Shown: positions 16,929 through 24,996 of the stretch, in pieces
Layout of the letters: each line of letters opens with the position of its first letter
Numbering within the stretch: position 1 is the first letter of the stretch
Assembly: GCF_001592365.1 (NCBI RefSeq)
Contig: NZ_BCWU01000006.1
Span: 124,001 to 188,000, forward strand
Length of the DNA: 64,000 nucleotides
Source of the DNA: Gordonia hydrophobica NBRC 16057
GTDB lineage: Bacteria > Actinomycetota > Actinomycetes > Mycobacteriales > Mycobacteriaceae
Direction: 5' to 3'
Translations under genes and position numbers: made by a program
The notes under the pieces: generated by a model
What the model saw: only the letters and a program-made list of their open reading frames with translations
Database searches by the model: none
Told to the model about the DNA's origin: nothing

Positions 16929-17941
16929 GCCAGGGTGCTCGCTTTCCGGCGACGGGCCAGGACGATCAGGACCGGCGCACCGACGAACGCGGTGACGATC
17001 CCGACCGGGATCTCGGCGGGTGCGATCAGCAGGCGGCCCACCACGTCGGACACCAGGACGATCACCGGCGCCAGGGCCACGGATCCGGCGAGCACCGCGC
17101 GCTGGTCGACGCCGAACGCCCACCGAGCCACGTGCGGCACCATCAGCCCGATGAACGAGATCGGGCCCGCGATCGCGGTCGCGGTCCCGGCCAGCAGCGT
17201 CACCGCGACGATGGTGCCGGTGCGGATCGCGCCGACGTTGGCGCCCTGGGCCCGCGCGACGTCCTCGCCGAGCGCGACCGCGTTGAGGCCGGGCGTCAGA
17301 AACACCGCGACCACGAGCCCGGCGGCGATGAACGGAATCGCCGGAACCACGACGTCGAACCCGCGTTCCAGGAGCGACCCGGCGTTCCACGACCGCATGT
17401 GGTCGAAGGCATCCGGGTCGCTGAGCGTGAGTCCGGTGGTCACGCCGGCGAACACCGCACCGAGGGCGACGCCGGCGAGCGTCAATCGGATCGGGTCGGC
17501 GCCGCCGCGGCCCGCCGTGCCGATCAGGTAGACCCCGACGGTCACCACCAGTGCGCCGACGAAGGCCAACCACACGAACTGTCCGATGCTCTGCAGACCG
17601 AGGAAGGCCACGCCGAGCGCAACCGCGAACGCGGCGCCGGCGTTGACGCCGAGGATGCCGGGATCGGCCAACGGGTTCCGGGTGAACGCCTGGATCAGTG
17701 CGCCAGCGGCGCCGAGCGCGACCCCGACCAGGACACCTGCCACGGTCCGCGGCACGCGGAGGCCGACCACGTACTGCGCCTCCGACGTCCCGCCGCCGGT
17801 GACCACGTCGAACACCGACGACGCGGACACCGGGTTGGAGCCAACCATCAGCGAGAGGCCGACCGCCACGATCAATGCGGCGATCAGACCGCAGACACCG
17901 ATCGCGACGCGGCTGGACCGGTCGACGGCGACCCCCGTCAC
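16925..17941 (-). CDS. Iron-siderophore ABC transporter permease (FecCD family)
   Basis: 338-residue FecCD permease. It has RVPRTVAGVLVGVALGAAG, AFTRNPLADPGILGVNAGA and PISFIGLMVPHVARWAFG, with about nine transmembrane helices. GTG at 17941 is the only plausible start, because an in-frame TGA (the stop of the binding-protein gene) lies 30 nt upstream. No good Shine-Dalgarno precedes it, and the spacer is a 17-bp repeat that seems to have disrupted an original GTGA overlap. Confidence 0.92.
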   Translation of the reverse strand: MTGVAVDRSSRVAIGVCGLIAALIVAVGLSLMVGSNPVSASSVFDVVTGGGTSEAQYVVGLRVPRTVAGVLVGVALGAAGALIQAFTRNPLADPGILGVNAGAAFAVALGVAFLGLQSIGQFVWLAFVGALVVTVGVYLIGTAGRGGADPIRLTLAGVALGAVFAGVTTGLTLSDPDAFDHMRSWNAGSLLERGFDVVVPAIPFIAAGLVVAVFLTPGLNAVALGEDVARAQGANVGAIRTGTIVAVTLLAGTATAIAGPISFIGLMVPHVARWAFGVDQRAVLAGSVALAPVIVLVSDVVGRLLIAPAEIPVGIVTAFVGAPVLIVLARRRKASTLA

Positions 17942-17986
17942 CGCTGTGTATCCGTCACTGCTGTGTATCCGTCACTGCTGTGTATC
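17936..17986. repeat. Three tandem copies of a 17-bp unit at a gene junction
   Basis: Units CGTCACCGCTGTGTATC (one copy) and CGTCACTGCTGTGTATC (two identical copies) span the end of the binding-protein gene and the start of the permease. With a single unit the two genes would overlap as GTGA. The extra 34 bp now separates stop and start by 30 nt. Confidence 0.9.
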
Positions 17987-18898
17987 GAGGAAGTGCTCGA
18001 TGTCGTCGAGCACCAGCGAGCCGCCCTTCGGTCCGACGCCGGACACCCAGTAGCTGGTGTCGACGAGCGTCACCGACGGGAAGTCCTTGCTGTTTGCCGT
18101 GATCGCGGCGGGGATCGTCGATCGATCGTCGACGTCGGAGGTGGTGACGAAGACGTAGTCGGCCTTGGCCCGGAGGATGTTCTCCGGGGAGATGTCCGCC
18201 TGCAGACCGTCCTTCCACTCCTGGTCCGGCAGTGTCAGGCCGACGCACGTCAGCGCACTGCCTGCGAACGACGTCGGGCCGTACACGCTGAGCGTGGTCT
18301 CGTCGCGCGGACGGATCAGGTTCGCGGTCTTGCCCTCGACGTCGAACTTGTCGCGGATGCTCGCGCATCGGTCGTTGAATCCGTCGACGAGTTCTTGCGC
18401 CTTGTCCTTGCGGTTCATCGCCTCACCGATCAGCAGCACGTTCTCCTGCCACGGATCGGCCTGAGTCTTCATGAACACGGTGGGCGCGATCGCCGACAGT
18501 TGGTCGTACAGCTTCGAGTGTCGCGATTCGGTGCCCAGGATCAGGTCGGGCGTCAGCGCTGCGATGGCTTCCAGATCCGGCTCCGGCACCGTGCCGACCG
18601 GCGTGACGCCGTCCACCCCGAGGTACTCGGGAACGCCCTTGACGTTGCTGGCGACGGCGGCGCCGACCGGCGTGACGCCGAGGGCGACCGCGGTGTCGAG
18701 TTCCACCGGTTCCAGCACCACCACGCGCTGCGGGTCGTCGGGAACCTCCGTGCTTCCGCGGGCGTGCTCCACACTGTGCACCTGCGACGAACTGGAGTCC
18801 GACGAGGCGTCGGTGGAACAGCCGGCGACGGCGAGCACGACCGCCGCGGCCAGCGAGGACGTGGCGACGAGCAGTCGACGAGTTGAGAACGGGCGCAT
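17972..18898 (-). CDS. Iron-siderophore ABC transporter substrate-binding lipoprotein
   Basis: 308-residue periplasmic-binding-protein homologue (FepB/FhuD type). The signal peptide MRPFSTRRLLVATSSLAAAV is followed by lipobox LAVAGC with C27 as the lipidated residue, then a Ser/Asp-rich linker. The body shows the class III layout: RVVVLEPVELDTAVALGV and PVGTVPEPDLEAIAALTPDLIL in lobe 1, a long helix, then lobe 2 (YVFVTTSDVDD). The ATG has AAAGG upstream. First gene of the operon, with an IdeR-type iron box 29-47 bp before the start, so it is probably repressed by iron-loaded IdeR. Confidence 0.92.
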   Translation of the reverse strand: MRPFSTRRLLVATSSLAAAVVLAVAGCSTDASSDSSSSQVHSVEHARGSTEVPDDPQRVVVLEPVELDTAVALGVTPVGAAVASNVKGVPEYLGVDGVTPVGTVPEPDLEAIAALTPDLILGTESRHSKLYDQLSAIAPTVFMKTQADPWQENVLLIGEAMNRKDKAQELVDGFNDRCASIRDKFDVEGKTANLIRPRDETTLSVYGPTSFAGSALTCVGLTLPDQEWKDGLQADISPENILRAKADYVFVTTSDVDDRSTIPAAITANSKDFPSVTLVDTSYWVSGVGPKGGSLVLDDIEHFLDTQQ

Positions 18899-18926
18899 GT
18901 GGAACCTTTCGCATGCAACTAGTGAG

Positions 18927-18945
18927 TCAGCGAAGGCTACCCTAC
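18927..18945. promoter_or_regulatory. Candidate IdeR/DtxR iron box
   Basis: TCAGCGAAGGCTACCCTAC matches 14 of 19 positions of the consensus TWAGGTWAGSCTWACCTWA; the right half (AGGCTACCCTA) is the stronger. Its place just upstream of the siderophore-binding-protein start supports iron-dependent repression by the IdeR encoded at 24308. Confidence 0.65.
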
Positions 18946-19024
18946 TAGTGCGACTCTGATCACACCGCGTCGAGGTCACCCTGCCCGCGATTCCGGTATC
19001 CTAAGTAACTTCTCAGCAACGGCG

Positions 19025-19050
19025 GGAACCTTTCTGGAACTGCGGGCGTT
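19025..19050 (+). promoter_or_regulatory. ECF-sigma (SigE/SigH-type) promoter of sigB
   Basis: GGAACC, 16 nt, CGTT is an exact ECF-type promoter ending 43 nt before the sigB ATG. sigB of M. tuberculosis is known to be transcribed by SigE and SigH from such a promoter, so stress activation of sigB seems conserved. Confidence 0.8.
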
Positions 19051-19093
19051 GGACCTGGTGAACGCACGATGAATCGCATCTCCAGGAGGTCGC

Positions 19094-20092
19094 ATGGCTC
19101 ACTCGACGATTGCCCGCCCGTCCGAAGCTCGCTCCACCCGCACTCGCCCGGCTCTGACCGAGCAGGATCTTGATGCTCAGTCGCCGTCCGCCGACCTCGT
19201 CCGCGTCTATCTCAACGGGATCGGCCGCACCGCGCTGTTGAACGCAGAGCAAGAGGTAGACCTGTCCAAGGCCATCGAGGCCGGTCTCTACGCCAAGCAT
19301 CTCCTCGCCACCAAGAAGCGCCTGTCGCCCGCCAAGAAGCGCGACTACGCGATCCTGGTACGGCAAGGTGAGCAGGCGCGAGCACACCTCCTCGAAGCCA
19401 ACCTCCGCCTGGTGGTGTCGCTCGCGAAGCGCTACACCGGCCGCGGCATGCCCTTGCTCGATCTCATCCAGGAAGGCAACCTCGGTCTGATCCGCGCGGT
19501 CGAGAAGTTCGACTACACGAAGGGCTTCAAGTTCTCCACCTACGCCACCTGGTGGATCCGGCAGGCGATCAGCCGCGGCATGGCCGACCAGAGCCGCACC
19601 ATCCGCCTCCCCGTCCATCTGGTGGAGCAGGTGAACAAGATCGCTCGCATCCGCCGCGAACTGCACCAGCAGCTCGGCCGTGAGGCGACCGACGAGGAGC
19701 TGGCCCTCGAGTCCGGCATCCCCGCGGCCAAGATCGCCGATCTGATGGATCACAGCCGCGACCCGGTGAGCCTGGACATGCCGGTCGGCAACGACGAGGA
19801 GGCGCCGCTCGGCGACTTCATCGAGGACGCCGAGGCCACCTCGGCCGAGACCGTCGTCATCGCCAACCTGCTGCACTCGGACATCCGCAAGGTGCTCGCG
19901 ACGCTCGACGAGCGCGAGATGCAGGTCATCACCATGCGCTTCGGACTGGACGACGGTCAGCCGCGCACGCTCGACCAGATCGGCCGCGCCTTCGGGCTGT
20001 CGCGCGAGCGCGTCCGCCAGATCGAGCGCGAAGTGATGAGCAAGCTCCGGCAGGGCGAGCGCGCCGACAAGCTGCGCGCCTACGCCAGCTGA
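19094..20092 (+). CDS. sigB: RNA polymerase sigma factor SigB (sigma-70 family, group 2)
   Basis: 332 residues. Region 1.2 is [24 protein letters not shown]. Region 2 contains [20 protein letters not shown] and [15 protein letters not shown] (the -10 reading helix), and region 3 [21 protein letters not shown]. Region 4 is [20 protein letters not shown] (the -35 helix-turn-helix). The short N-terminus without an extended region 1.1 separates it from the primary sigma SigA. Position before ideR is as in mycobacteria and corynebacteria. AGGAGG lies 5 nt from the ATG. A strong terminator follows. Confidence 0.95.
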   Translation: MAHSTIARPSEARSTRTRPALTEQDLDAQSPSADLVRVYLNGIGRTALLNAEQEVDLSKAIEAGLYAKHLLATKKRLSPAKKRDYAILVRQGEQARAHLLEANLRLVVSLAKRYTGRGMPLLDLIQEGNLGLIRAVEKFDYTKGFKFSTYATWWIRQAISRGMADQSRTIRLPVHLVEQVNKIARIRRELHQQLGREATDEELALESGIPAAKIADLMDHSRDPVSLDMPVGNDEEAPLGDFIEDAEATSAETVVIANLLHSDIRKVLATLDEREMQVITMRFGLDDGQPRTLDQIGRAFGLSRERVRQIEREVMSKLRQGERADKLRAYAS

Positions 20093-20107
20093 CCCCGCCG
20101 AAGACCA

Positions 20108-20151
20108 GGCGACTGGGCTGACCGATCCCCCTCGACGTCAGCCCAGTCGCC
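20108..20151. terminator. Bidirectional terminator between sigB and the acetyltransferase gene
   Basis: Perfect 15-bp arms GGCGACTGGGCTGAC and GTCAGCCCAGTCGCC around a 14-nt loop. The right arm includes the stop codon of the convergent gene. No U-tract follows, which is normal for actinobacteria. Confidence 0.85.
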
Positions 20152-22942
20152 GGGGCCCGGTGTCCGCGAGAGTGGGCACCGGGCCCACTTTTATCTGCGA
20201 ACCCAGGACCGCGATCCCGTCCGGCGACGTCAGGATCGGATCCAGGTACAGTTCCCGGATCTCCGGAACGTCGTCGATCAACGCCGAGACCCGCTGCAGC
20301 AGATCCACCAGCCGGGCCGGATCGGTGCCGTCCTCGGCGAGCAGAACCTGCACGCTCGGTTCGTCGACCAGTTCCCGCGCATCGTGCTCGGTGAGCGGAA
20401 TCGACCGATAGCTGCGGTCACCGAGAGCCTCGAACAAGCGCCCGGACAGCCCGAACGAGATCAACGGACCGAACGACGGGCTGTCGGTGACCCCGATGCA
20501 CAGGCCGACCCCCTTCGCCGCCATCCGCTGCACTTGGAGTGCAGAACTGCCGGTCAGCGCCTGCAGCTCGTTGAAGGCAGTGATCACCGCGGTCGCGTCG
20601 GAGAGGTCCAGACGCGCGCCCTCCCGATCCACTCGACCCACCCAGCCCGGCGAGGTCGACTTCACCACGACCGGGAAGCCCAACTCCCGCGCGGCGGCCG
20701 ATGCCTCGTGCATCGAGGAGACGTCGCGGAACGGCACCACGTCGATGCCGTACTGCGCCAGCACGTACGCGCCCTCGCCCGCCGTCAACGTCCGGTCGGC
20801 GCCGTCGGACATCGCCTCGCGGACGAAACTGCGCGCGTCCTCCGGCTGCGCATTCGCGATGGCCGCGGGCTGCAGGGCCGGACGCGTGCGCCACTTCGCG
20901 TAGCGCCACGCCTGCGCGAGAGCACTCGCCGCACGCTCCGGCGTCGGGTACGACGGGATGGAGCCGCGAATCGGCAGACCGTCGGCGCCGGTCCGGGACA
21001 GCCCCTCCGGCACACCTTCGACAGCGAGGAAGGTCGTGACGACCGGCTTCACGGGGACGTCGCCGCCGTCCGCGGGCCGCGTCGCCTCCATCAGACCCAG
21101 CGCATAGTCGGACGAGTCGACGGCGACCGGTGGGACGAAGACCACGATCACCGCGTCGATCGTGTCGTCGCCCATCGCCGCCGCGACGGCGGCAGTCAAC
21201 TCCTCGTGGGTCACCGCGGGACCCAGATCGACCGACGAGACCACGTCGAGTCCCGAGGTGCGCGCGGTGTTGCCCGCCAGCGAGGCGATCACCGACGAGT
21301 TGCCCACGATCGCCGTGCGCGGACCGGCGGGCAACTGTTGATAGGCCAGCACCGTCGCACAGTCGAAGAGTTCGGCGATGGTCTCGACCTGGATCACCCC
21401 GGCCTGCTCCAGGACCATCTGCGCCACCCGATCGTCCCGGACCGGCCCGGTGCGCTGCGCGTGGACCGGCGACATGGCTCCGCTGCCCGATTTGATCGCC
21501 ACGATCGGCTTCTTCGTCGCCACCCGCCGGGCGATGCGGCCGAACTTGCGCGGGTTGCCGAAGCTCTCCAGATACAGCAGCACGACATCGGTGTCGTCGT
21601 CGGTGTCCCAGTACTGGAGCACGTCGTTGCCGGACACGTCGGCGCGGTTACCGGCCGAGACGAACGTCGAGAGGCCGATCTGCCGATGCGCCGCGGTGTC
21701 GAGGATCGCGATGCCGAGGGCGCCGGACTGGCAGAAGAACCCGACGCGTCCGGCGCCCGGGATCCGCGGCGCCAGCGAGGCGTTGAGCGCGATCTCGCGG
21801 TGATTGTTCACCACGCCGAGAGCATTCGGGCCCACCAGGCGCATGCCGTGCTGCCGCACTTGCTCGGCCAGTCGTTTCTCGTTCTCCAGTCCCGCGCTTC
21901 CCCGCTCACCGAAGCCCGCCGACACGATGACCAGCGTCCGCACCCCCTTGGCGAGACAGTCGTCGAGCACTTGATCGATCCGTGCGGCAGGCACGGCGAT
22001 CACCGCGAGATCGACCGGATCGGGGATGTCCCGGACTGTCGAATACGCACGGATGCCCCGGACCGACGGCGGTGCGACGCGCTGTTTGGCGTGCGGGGTC
22101 CGGGTGCGGTTCGTGGCAGCGTGGTCGGGTTCCGGGGCATCGACGACGGGGCCGTTGACGGGAAACACCGGTCCGGTGAATCCGGCAGCCAGGATGTTCG
22201 CGAGGAGCACGTTGCCGACCTTCTTCGAGTCGGTGGACGCGCCGATCACGGCGACCGACTGCGGACGCAGCAGATTCGCGACGCTCCGCGCCTCGGAGGC
22301 GCGTTCGCGCGCGTTGCGCACCGAAGTCAGGGCCTCGGTCGGATCGATCAGGAACTCGACGTGCACGGTGCTGCCGTCGAAGGCGCGACTGATCTGGTAG
22401 CCGGCGTCGCGGAACACTGCGACCATGTTCGGATTCTCCGAGAGCACCTCGGCCTCGAACCGCGTGAAGTGGTTCTCGGCGGCGGCTCCGGCGAGATGCT
22501 CCAGCAGGACCGGACCCAGTCCCCGTCCCTGGTGGTCGTCGGCGACCACGAACGCGACCTCCGCCGAGTGCGGCTTACCGTCTGCGGCGAGCCCCTCGTA
22601 GAGGCCCATCGCGATCACCTCGTCACCGAGGAAGGCCAGCAGCGCCACGCGGTTGCGGTAGTCGACGGTGGTCATCCGCACCACCTCGCGCGGCGGCAGC
22701 GTCGGAGTGGGACCGAAGTACCGCATGTAGCGGGTGCGCTCGCTGAGCCCGTTGTGGAAGGCGACCAGCAGGTCCGCATCGGCGGGCAGGATCGGCCGGA
22801 TGTGGACCACGCCTCCGTCGGAGGCGAGGACGTCGGCACTCCACTGCCGCGGGTACTCGCGCGGGAGGGCGGGCTCGGTCGACGTGCTCTCCGCGGTCGG
22901 ATTCGCCGCCGGGGTGCTGTCGGCTGTGGGGTTCTCAGTCAC
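20138..22942 (-). CDS. Protein lysine acetyltransferase: GNAT fused to ADP-forming acyl-CoA synthetase-like domains
   Basis: 934 residues. Order: Thr/Pro-rich N-tail; GNAT acetyltransferase (about 44-200) with acetyl-CoA loop QGRGLGPVLL; CoA-binding Rossmann domain (SVAVIGASTDSKKVGNVLL, from ~226); succinyl-CoA-ligase-like domains; and a C-terminal ATP-grasp domain (~720-934). This architecture is that of Pat/PatA enzymes that acetylate and inactivate acyl-CoA synthetases. The GTG at 22942 has GGAGGA and overlaps the stop of the AcuC gene by 8 nt, so acetyltransferase and putative deacetylase are co-expressed. The synthetase half is often catalytically inert in this family; activity here cannot be judged from sequence. 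Confidence 0.9.
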   Translation of the reverse strand: MTENPTADSTPAANPTAESTSTEPALPREYPRQWSADVLASDGGVVHIRPILPADADLLVAFHNGLSERTRYMRYFGPTPTLPPREVVRMTTVDYRNRVALLAFLGDEVIAMGLYEGLAADGKPHSAEVAFVVADDHQGRGLGPVLLEHLAGAAAENHFTRFEAEVLSENPNMVAVFRDAGYQISRAFDGSTVHVEFLIDPTEALTSVRNARERASEARSVANLLRPQSVAVIGASTDSKKVGNVLLANILAAGFTGPVFPVNGPVVDAPEPDHAATNRTRTPHAKQRVAPPSVRGIRAYSTVRDIPDPVDLAVIAVPAARIDQVLDDCLAKGVRTLVIVSAGFGERGSAGLENEKRLAEQVRQHGMRLVGPNALGVVNNHREIALNASLAPRIPGAGRVGFFCQSGALGIAILDTAAHRQIGLSTFVSAGNRADVSGNDVLQYWDTDDDTDVVLLYLESFGNPRKFGRIARRVATKKPIVAIKSGSGAMSPVHAQRTGPVRDDRVAQMVLEQAGVIQVETIAELFDCATVLAYQQLPAGPRTAIVGNSSVIASLAGNTARTSGLDVVSSVDLGPAVTHEELTAAVAAAMGDDTIDAVIVVFVPPVAVDSSDYALGLMEATRPADGGDVPVKPVVTTFLAVEGVPEGLSRTGADGLPIRGSIPSYPTPERAASALAQAWRYAKWRTRPALQPAAIANAQPEDARSFVREAMSDGADRTLTAGEGAYVLAQYGIDVVPFRDVSSMHEASAAARELGFPVVVKSTSPGWVGRVDREGARLDLSDATAVITAFNELQALTGSSALQVQRMAAKGVGLCIGVTDSPSFGPLISFGLSGRLFEALGDRSYRSIPLTEHDARELVDEPSVQVLLAEDGTDPARLVDLLQRVSALIDDVPEIRELYLDPILTSPDGIAVLGSQIKVGPVPTLADTGPRRLG

Positions 22943-24179
22943 GGGGGTCCTCCGGGTCCAGGCCGTGCAGCGGGAAGACGGCACGTCGAGTGGCGATGAT
23001 GGCTTTGTCGGTCTGCCGCTGCACTGCCTCCGACACGCCCGGTGGCGGTTCGGCGCCGCTGTCGCCGTCCCAGGGCACGAAGTCGGTGACTCCGCCGTCG
23101 CCCATGGTGGCCTCCGGGGGCCTGCGGTAGTCGGGGTGCACGGACGCGGACAGGTCTTGCGCCCCGGCCAACCAGTCGGCGCCGATCGGCGTGGCGGGAT
23201 CGATGTCTCGGTCCAGTGCGGCAGCGATCAGGTGGGTCCAGCTCCGCGGCACCACGTTGACGACCCCGTATCCCCCGCCGCCGACCGCCAGCCAACGGCC
23301 CTCGCAGTATTTGTCGGCGAGTCCCCGCAGGGCCCGAATCGCCGCAGCGTGACCGTCGACGGTGAGCGCGAGGTCGGTCAGCGGATCGTCGCGGTGGCTG
23401 TCCACACCGATCTGCGTCACCAGGATCTGCGGTTTGAAGTCGTCGATCATCGACGGGACGATCGCGTGGAAGGCGCGCAGCCACAGGTTGTCGGCGAGCC
23501 CGGGCATCAGCCCGACGTTCACCGCGCTTCCCGCAGCGTCGCCCTCCCCGACCTCCGTGGCCCAGCCCGTCCCCGGCCACAGCGTCGCGGGGTGCTGGTG
23601 CAGCGACACGGTGAGCACCCGCGGGTCGCCGATGAACTGCGCCTGGACCCCGTCCCCGTGGTGAGCGTCGACGTCGACGTAGGCGATGCGGTCGTAACCG
23701 TTCTCGAGGAGCCACTCGATCGCGATCGCGCAGTCGTTGTAGATGCAGAAACCCGCCGCGTGGCCCTTCATCGCATGATGCATGCCGCCGCCGATGTTGA
23801 CCGCACGACGCACGGCGCCGCTCGCGATGGCCTGCGCCGCCGCGAGCGAGCCGCCGACCAGCATCGACCCCGCCTCGTGCATGCCCTCGAAGATCGGATT
23901 GTCCGCACTGCCCAGCCCGAAGAGCCGTTCGAGCACCGGGGCGTTCATCGAGGCGGCACCGTGGCTCACGGCCCTGACCGCATCCACGTAGCCCTGCGAG
24001 TGGACGGTGGTCAGCACCGCGTCGTCCACCGGCAGTGGTTCGGCCGTGTCGACGTCGTCGAGGACGCCGAAACTCCGGGCCAACGACATGGTCAGCGCCA
24101 GTCGCACCGGACTCATGGGGTGGGTGTAAGCCCACTTGTAGTCCATGAAGTGATCACTCCAGATGATCGCCGCGCTCAT
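22935..24179 (-). CDS. acuC: AcuC-type acetyl-lysine deacetylase (class I HDAC fold)
   Basis: 414 residues. The zinc ligands are in YVDVDAHHGDG (Asp, His) and GVDSHRDDPL (Asp). The charge-relay His pair is in GGGMHHAMKGHAAGFCIYND and the transition-state Tyr in GGGGYGVVNV, so the enzyme appears active. In Bacillus AcuC reverses acetylation of acetyl-CoA synthetase. Here it directly precedes and overlaps a Pat-type acetyltransferase, giving a writer-eraser pair. It is divergent from ideR with a 128-bp spacer. Confidence 0.93.
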   Translation of the reverse strand: MSAAIIWSDHFMDYKWAYTHPMSPVRLALTMSLARSFGVLDDVDTAEPLPVDDAVLTTVHSQGYVDAVRAVSHGAASMNAPVLERLFGLGSADNPIFEGMHEAGSMLVGGSLAAAQAIASGAVRRAVNIGGGMHHAMKGHAAGFCIYNDCAIAIEWLLENGYDRIAYVDVDAHHGDGVQAQFIGDPRVLTVSLHQHPATLWPGTGWATEVGEGDAAGSAVNVGLMPGLADNLWLRAFHAIVPSMIDDFKPQILVTQIGVDSHRDDPLTDLALTVDGHAAAIRALRGLADKYCEGRWLAVGGGGYGVVNVVPRSWTHLIAAALDRDIDPATPIGADWLAGAQDLSASVHPDYRRPPEATMGDGGVTDFVPWDGDSGAEPPPGVSEAVQRQTDKAIIATRRAVFPLHGLDPEDPRD

Positions 24180-24307
24180 CGTCCCGCCTCATCTCCCGTT
24201 ATTTCCTGTCACGCTAACGGTTTCACGCCGGTGAGGCACGACATCGCCTCCCCCGAGTTGGACCGATTCCAGGTAACCTGAGAGTCGGCGAAAGGACACT
24301 GGCTTCC

Positions 24308-24988
24308 GTGAACGATCTTGTCGACACCACAGAGATGTATCTGCGGACGATCTACGACCTTGAAGAGGAGGGGATCATTCCGCTGCGCGCTCGCATCGCC
24401 GAGCGCTTGGAACAGAGCGGGCCGACCGTCTCACAGACGGTGGCACGCATGGAACGCGACGGTCTGCTGCGCGTAGCAGGCGACCGTCATCTCGAACTCA
24501 CTGAGAAGGGCCGCGATCTGGCCGTCTCCGTGATGCGCAAGCACCGTCTCGCCGAACGACTGCTCGTGGACGTCATCGGGTTGCCCTGGGATCAGGTGCA
24601 CGACGAGGCGTGCCGGTGGGAGCACGTCATGAGCGAGAACGTGGAGCGTCGGATCGTCGAGGTCCTCGACAACCCGACCACTTCCCCGTACGGCAACCCC
24701 ATCCCGGGACTGGACCTGCTGGGCATCGATCTGACTGCGGCCGAGGACAAGGCGATCCGCCTGGTGGATCTGCCGCAGGGCGACAGCACCGTCGTCGTCG
24801 CGCGGATGTCCGAGCACGCCCAGTCCGACCCCGAGTTGATCTCGGAACTGCGGCAGGCGGGCGTGGTCCCGAATGCACGCATCTCGGTGAACGTCGCACC
24901 GCGCGCCGTCATCATCTCCACCCCGGGCCACGACGGGCTCACCCTGTCGTCGGAGATCTCGCACGCGATCTTCGTGCTCCCGAACTGA
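24308..24988 (+). CDS. ideR: Iron-dependent repressor IdeR/DtxR
   Basis: 226-residue metal-dependent repressor. The N-terminal winged helix has TVSQTVARMERDGL as recognition helix, with S37, P39 and Q43 conserved. Both metal sites are intact: primary M10, C102, E105, H106; ancillary H79, E83, H98 with E169 and Q172 from the SH3-like domain. This spacing matches mycobacterial IdeR and C. diphtheriae DtxR. GTG start. Follows sigB as in related genera. Likely target inside the window: the iron box at 18927-18945. Confidence 0.95.
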   Translation: MNDLVDTTEMYLRTIYDLEEEGIIPLRARIAERLEQSGPTVSQTVARMERDGLLRVAGDRHLELTEKGRDLAVSVMRKHRLAERLLVDVIGLPWDQVHDEACRWEHVMSENVERRIVEVLDNPTTSPYGNPIPGLDLLGIDLTAAEDKAIRLVDLPQGDSTVVVARMSEHAQSDPELISELRQAGVVPNARISVNVAPRAVIISTPGHDGLTLSSEISHAIFVLPN

Positions 24989-24996
24989 ACTGCTGA

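Noticed and set aside
20384..22999. Very long antisense open frame (~870 codons) opposite the acetyltransferase gene
   Set aside because: High-GC shadow frame: arginine/glycine/histidine-rich translation without domains, opposite a gene with clear GNAT and synthetase motifs.
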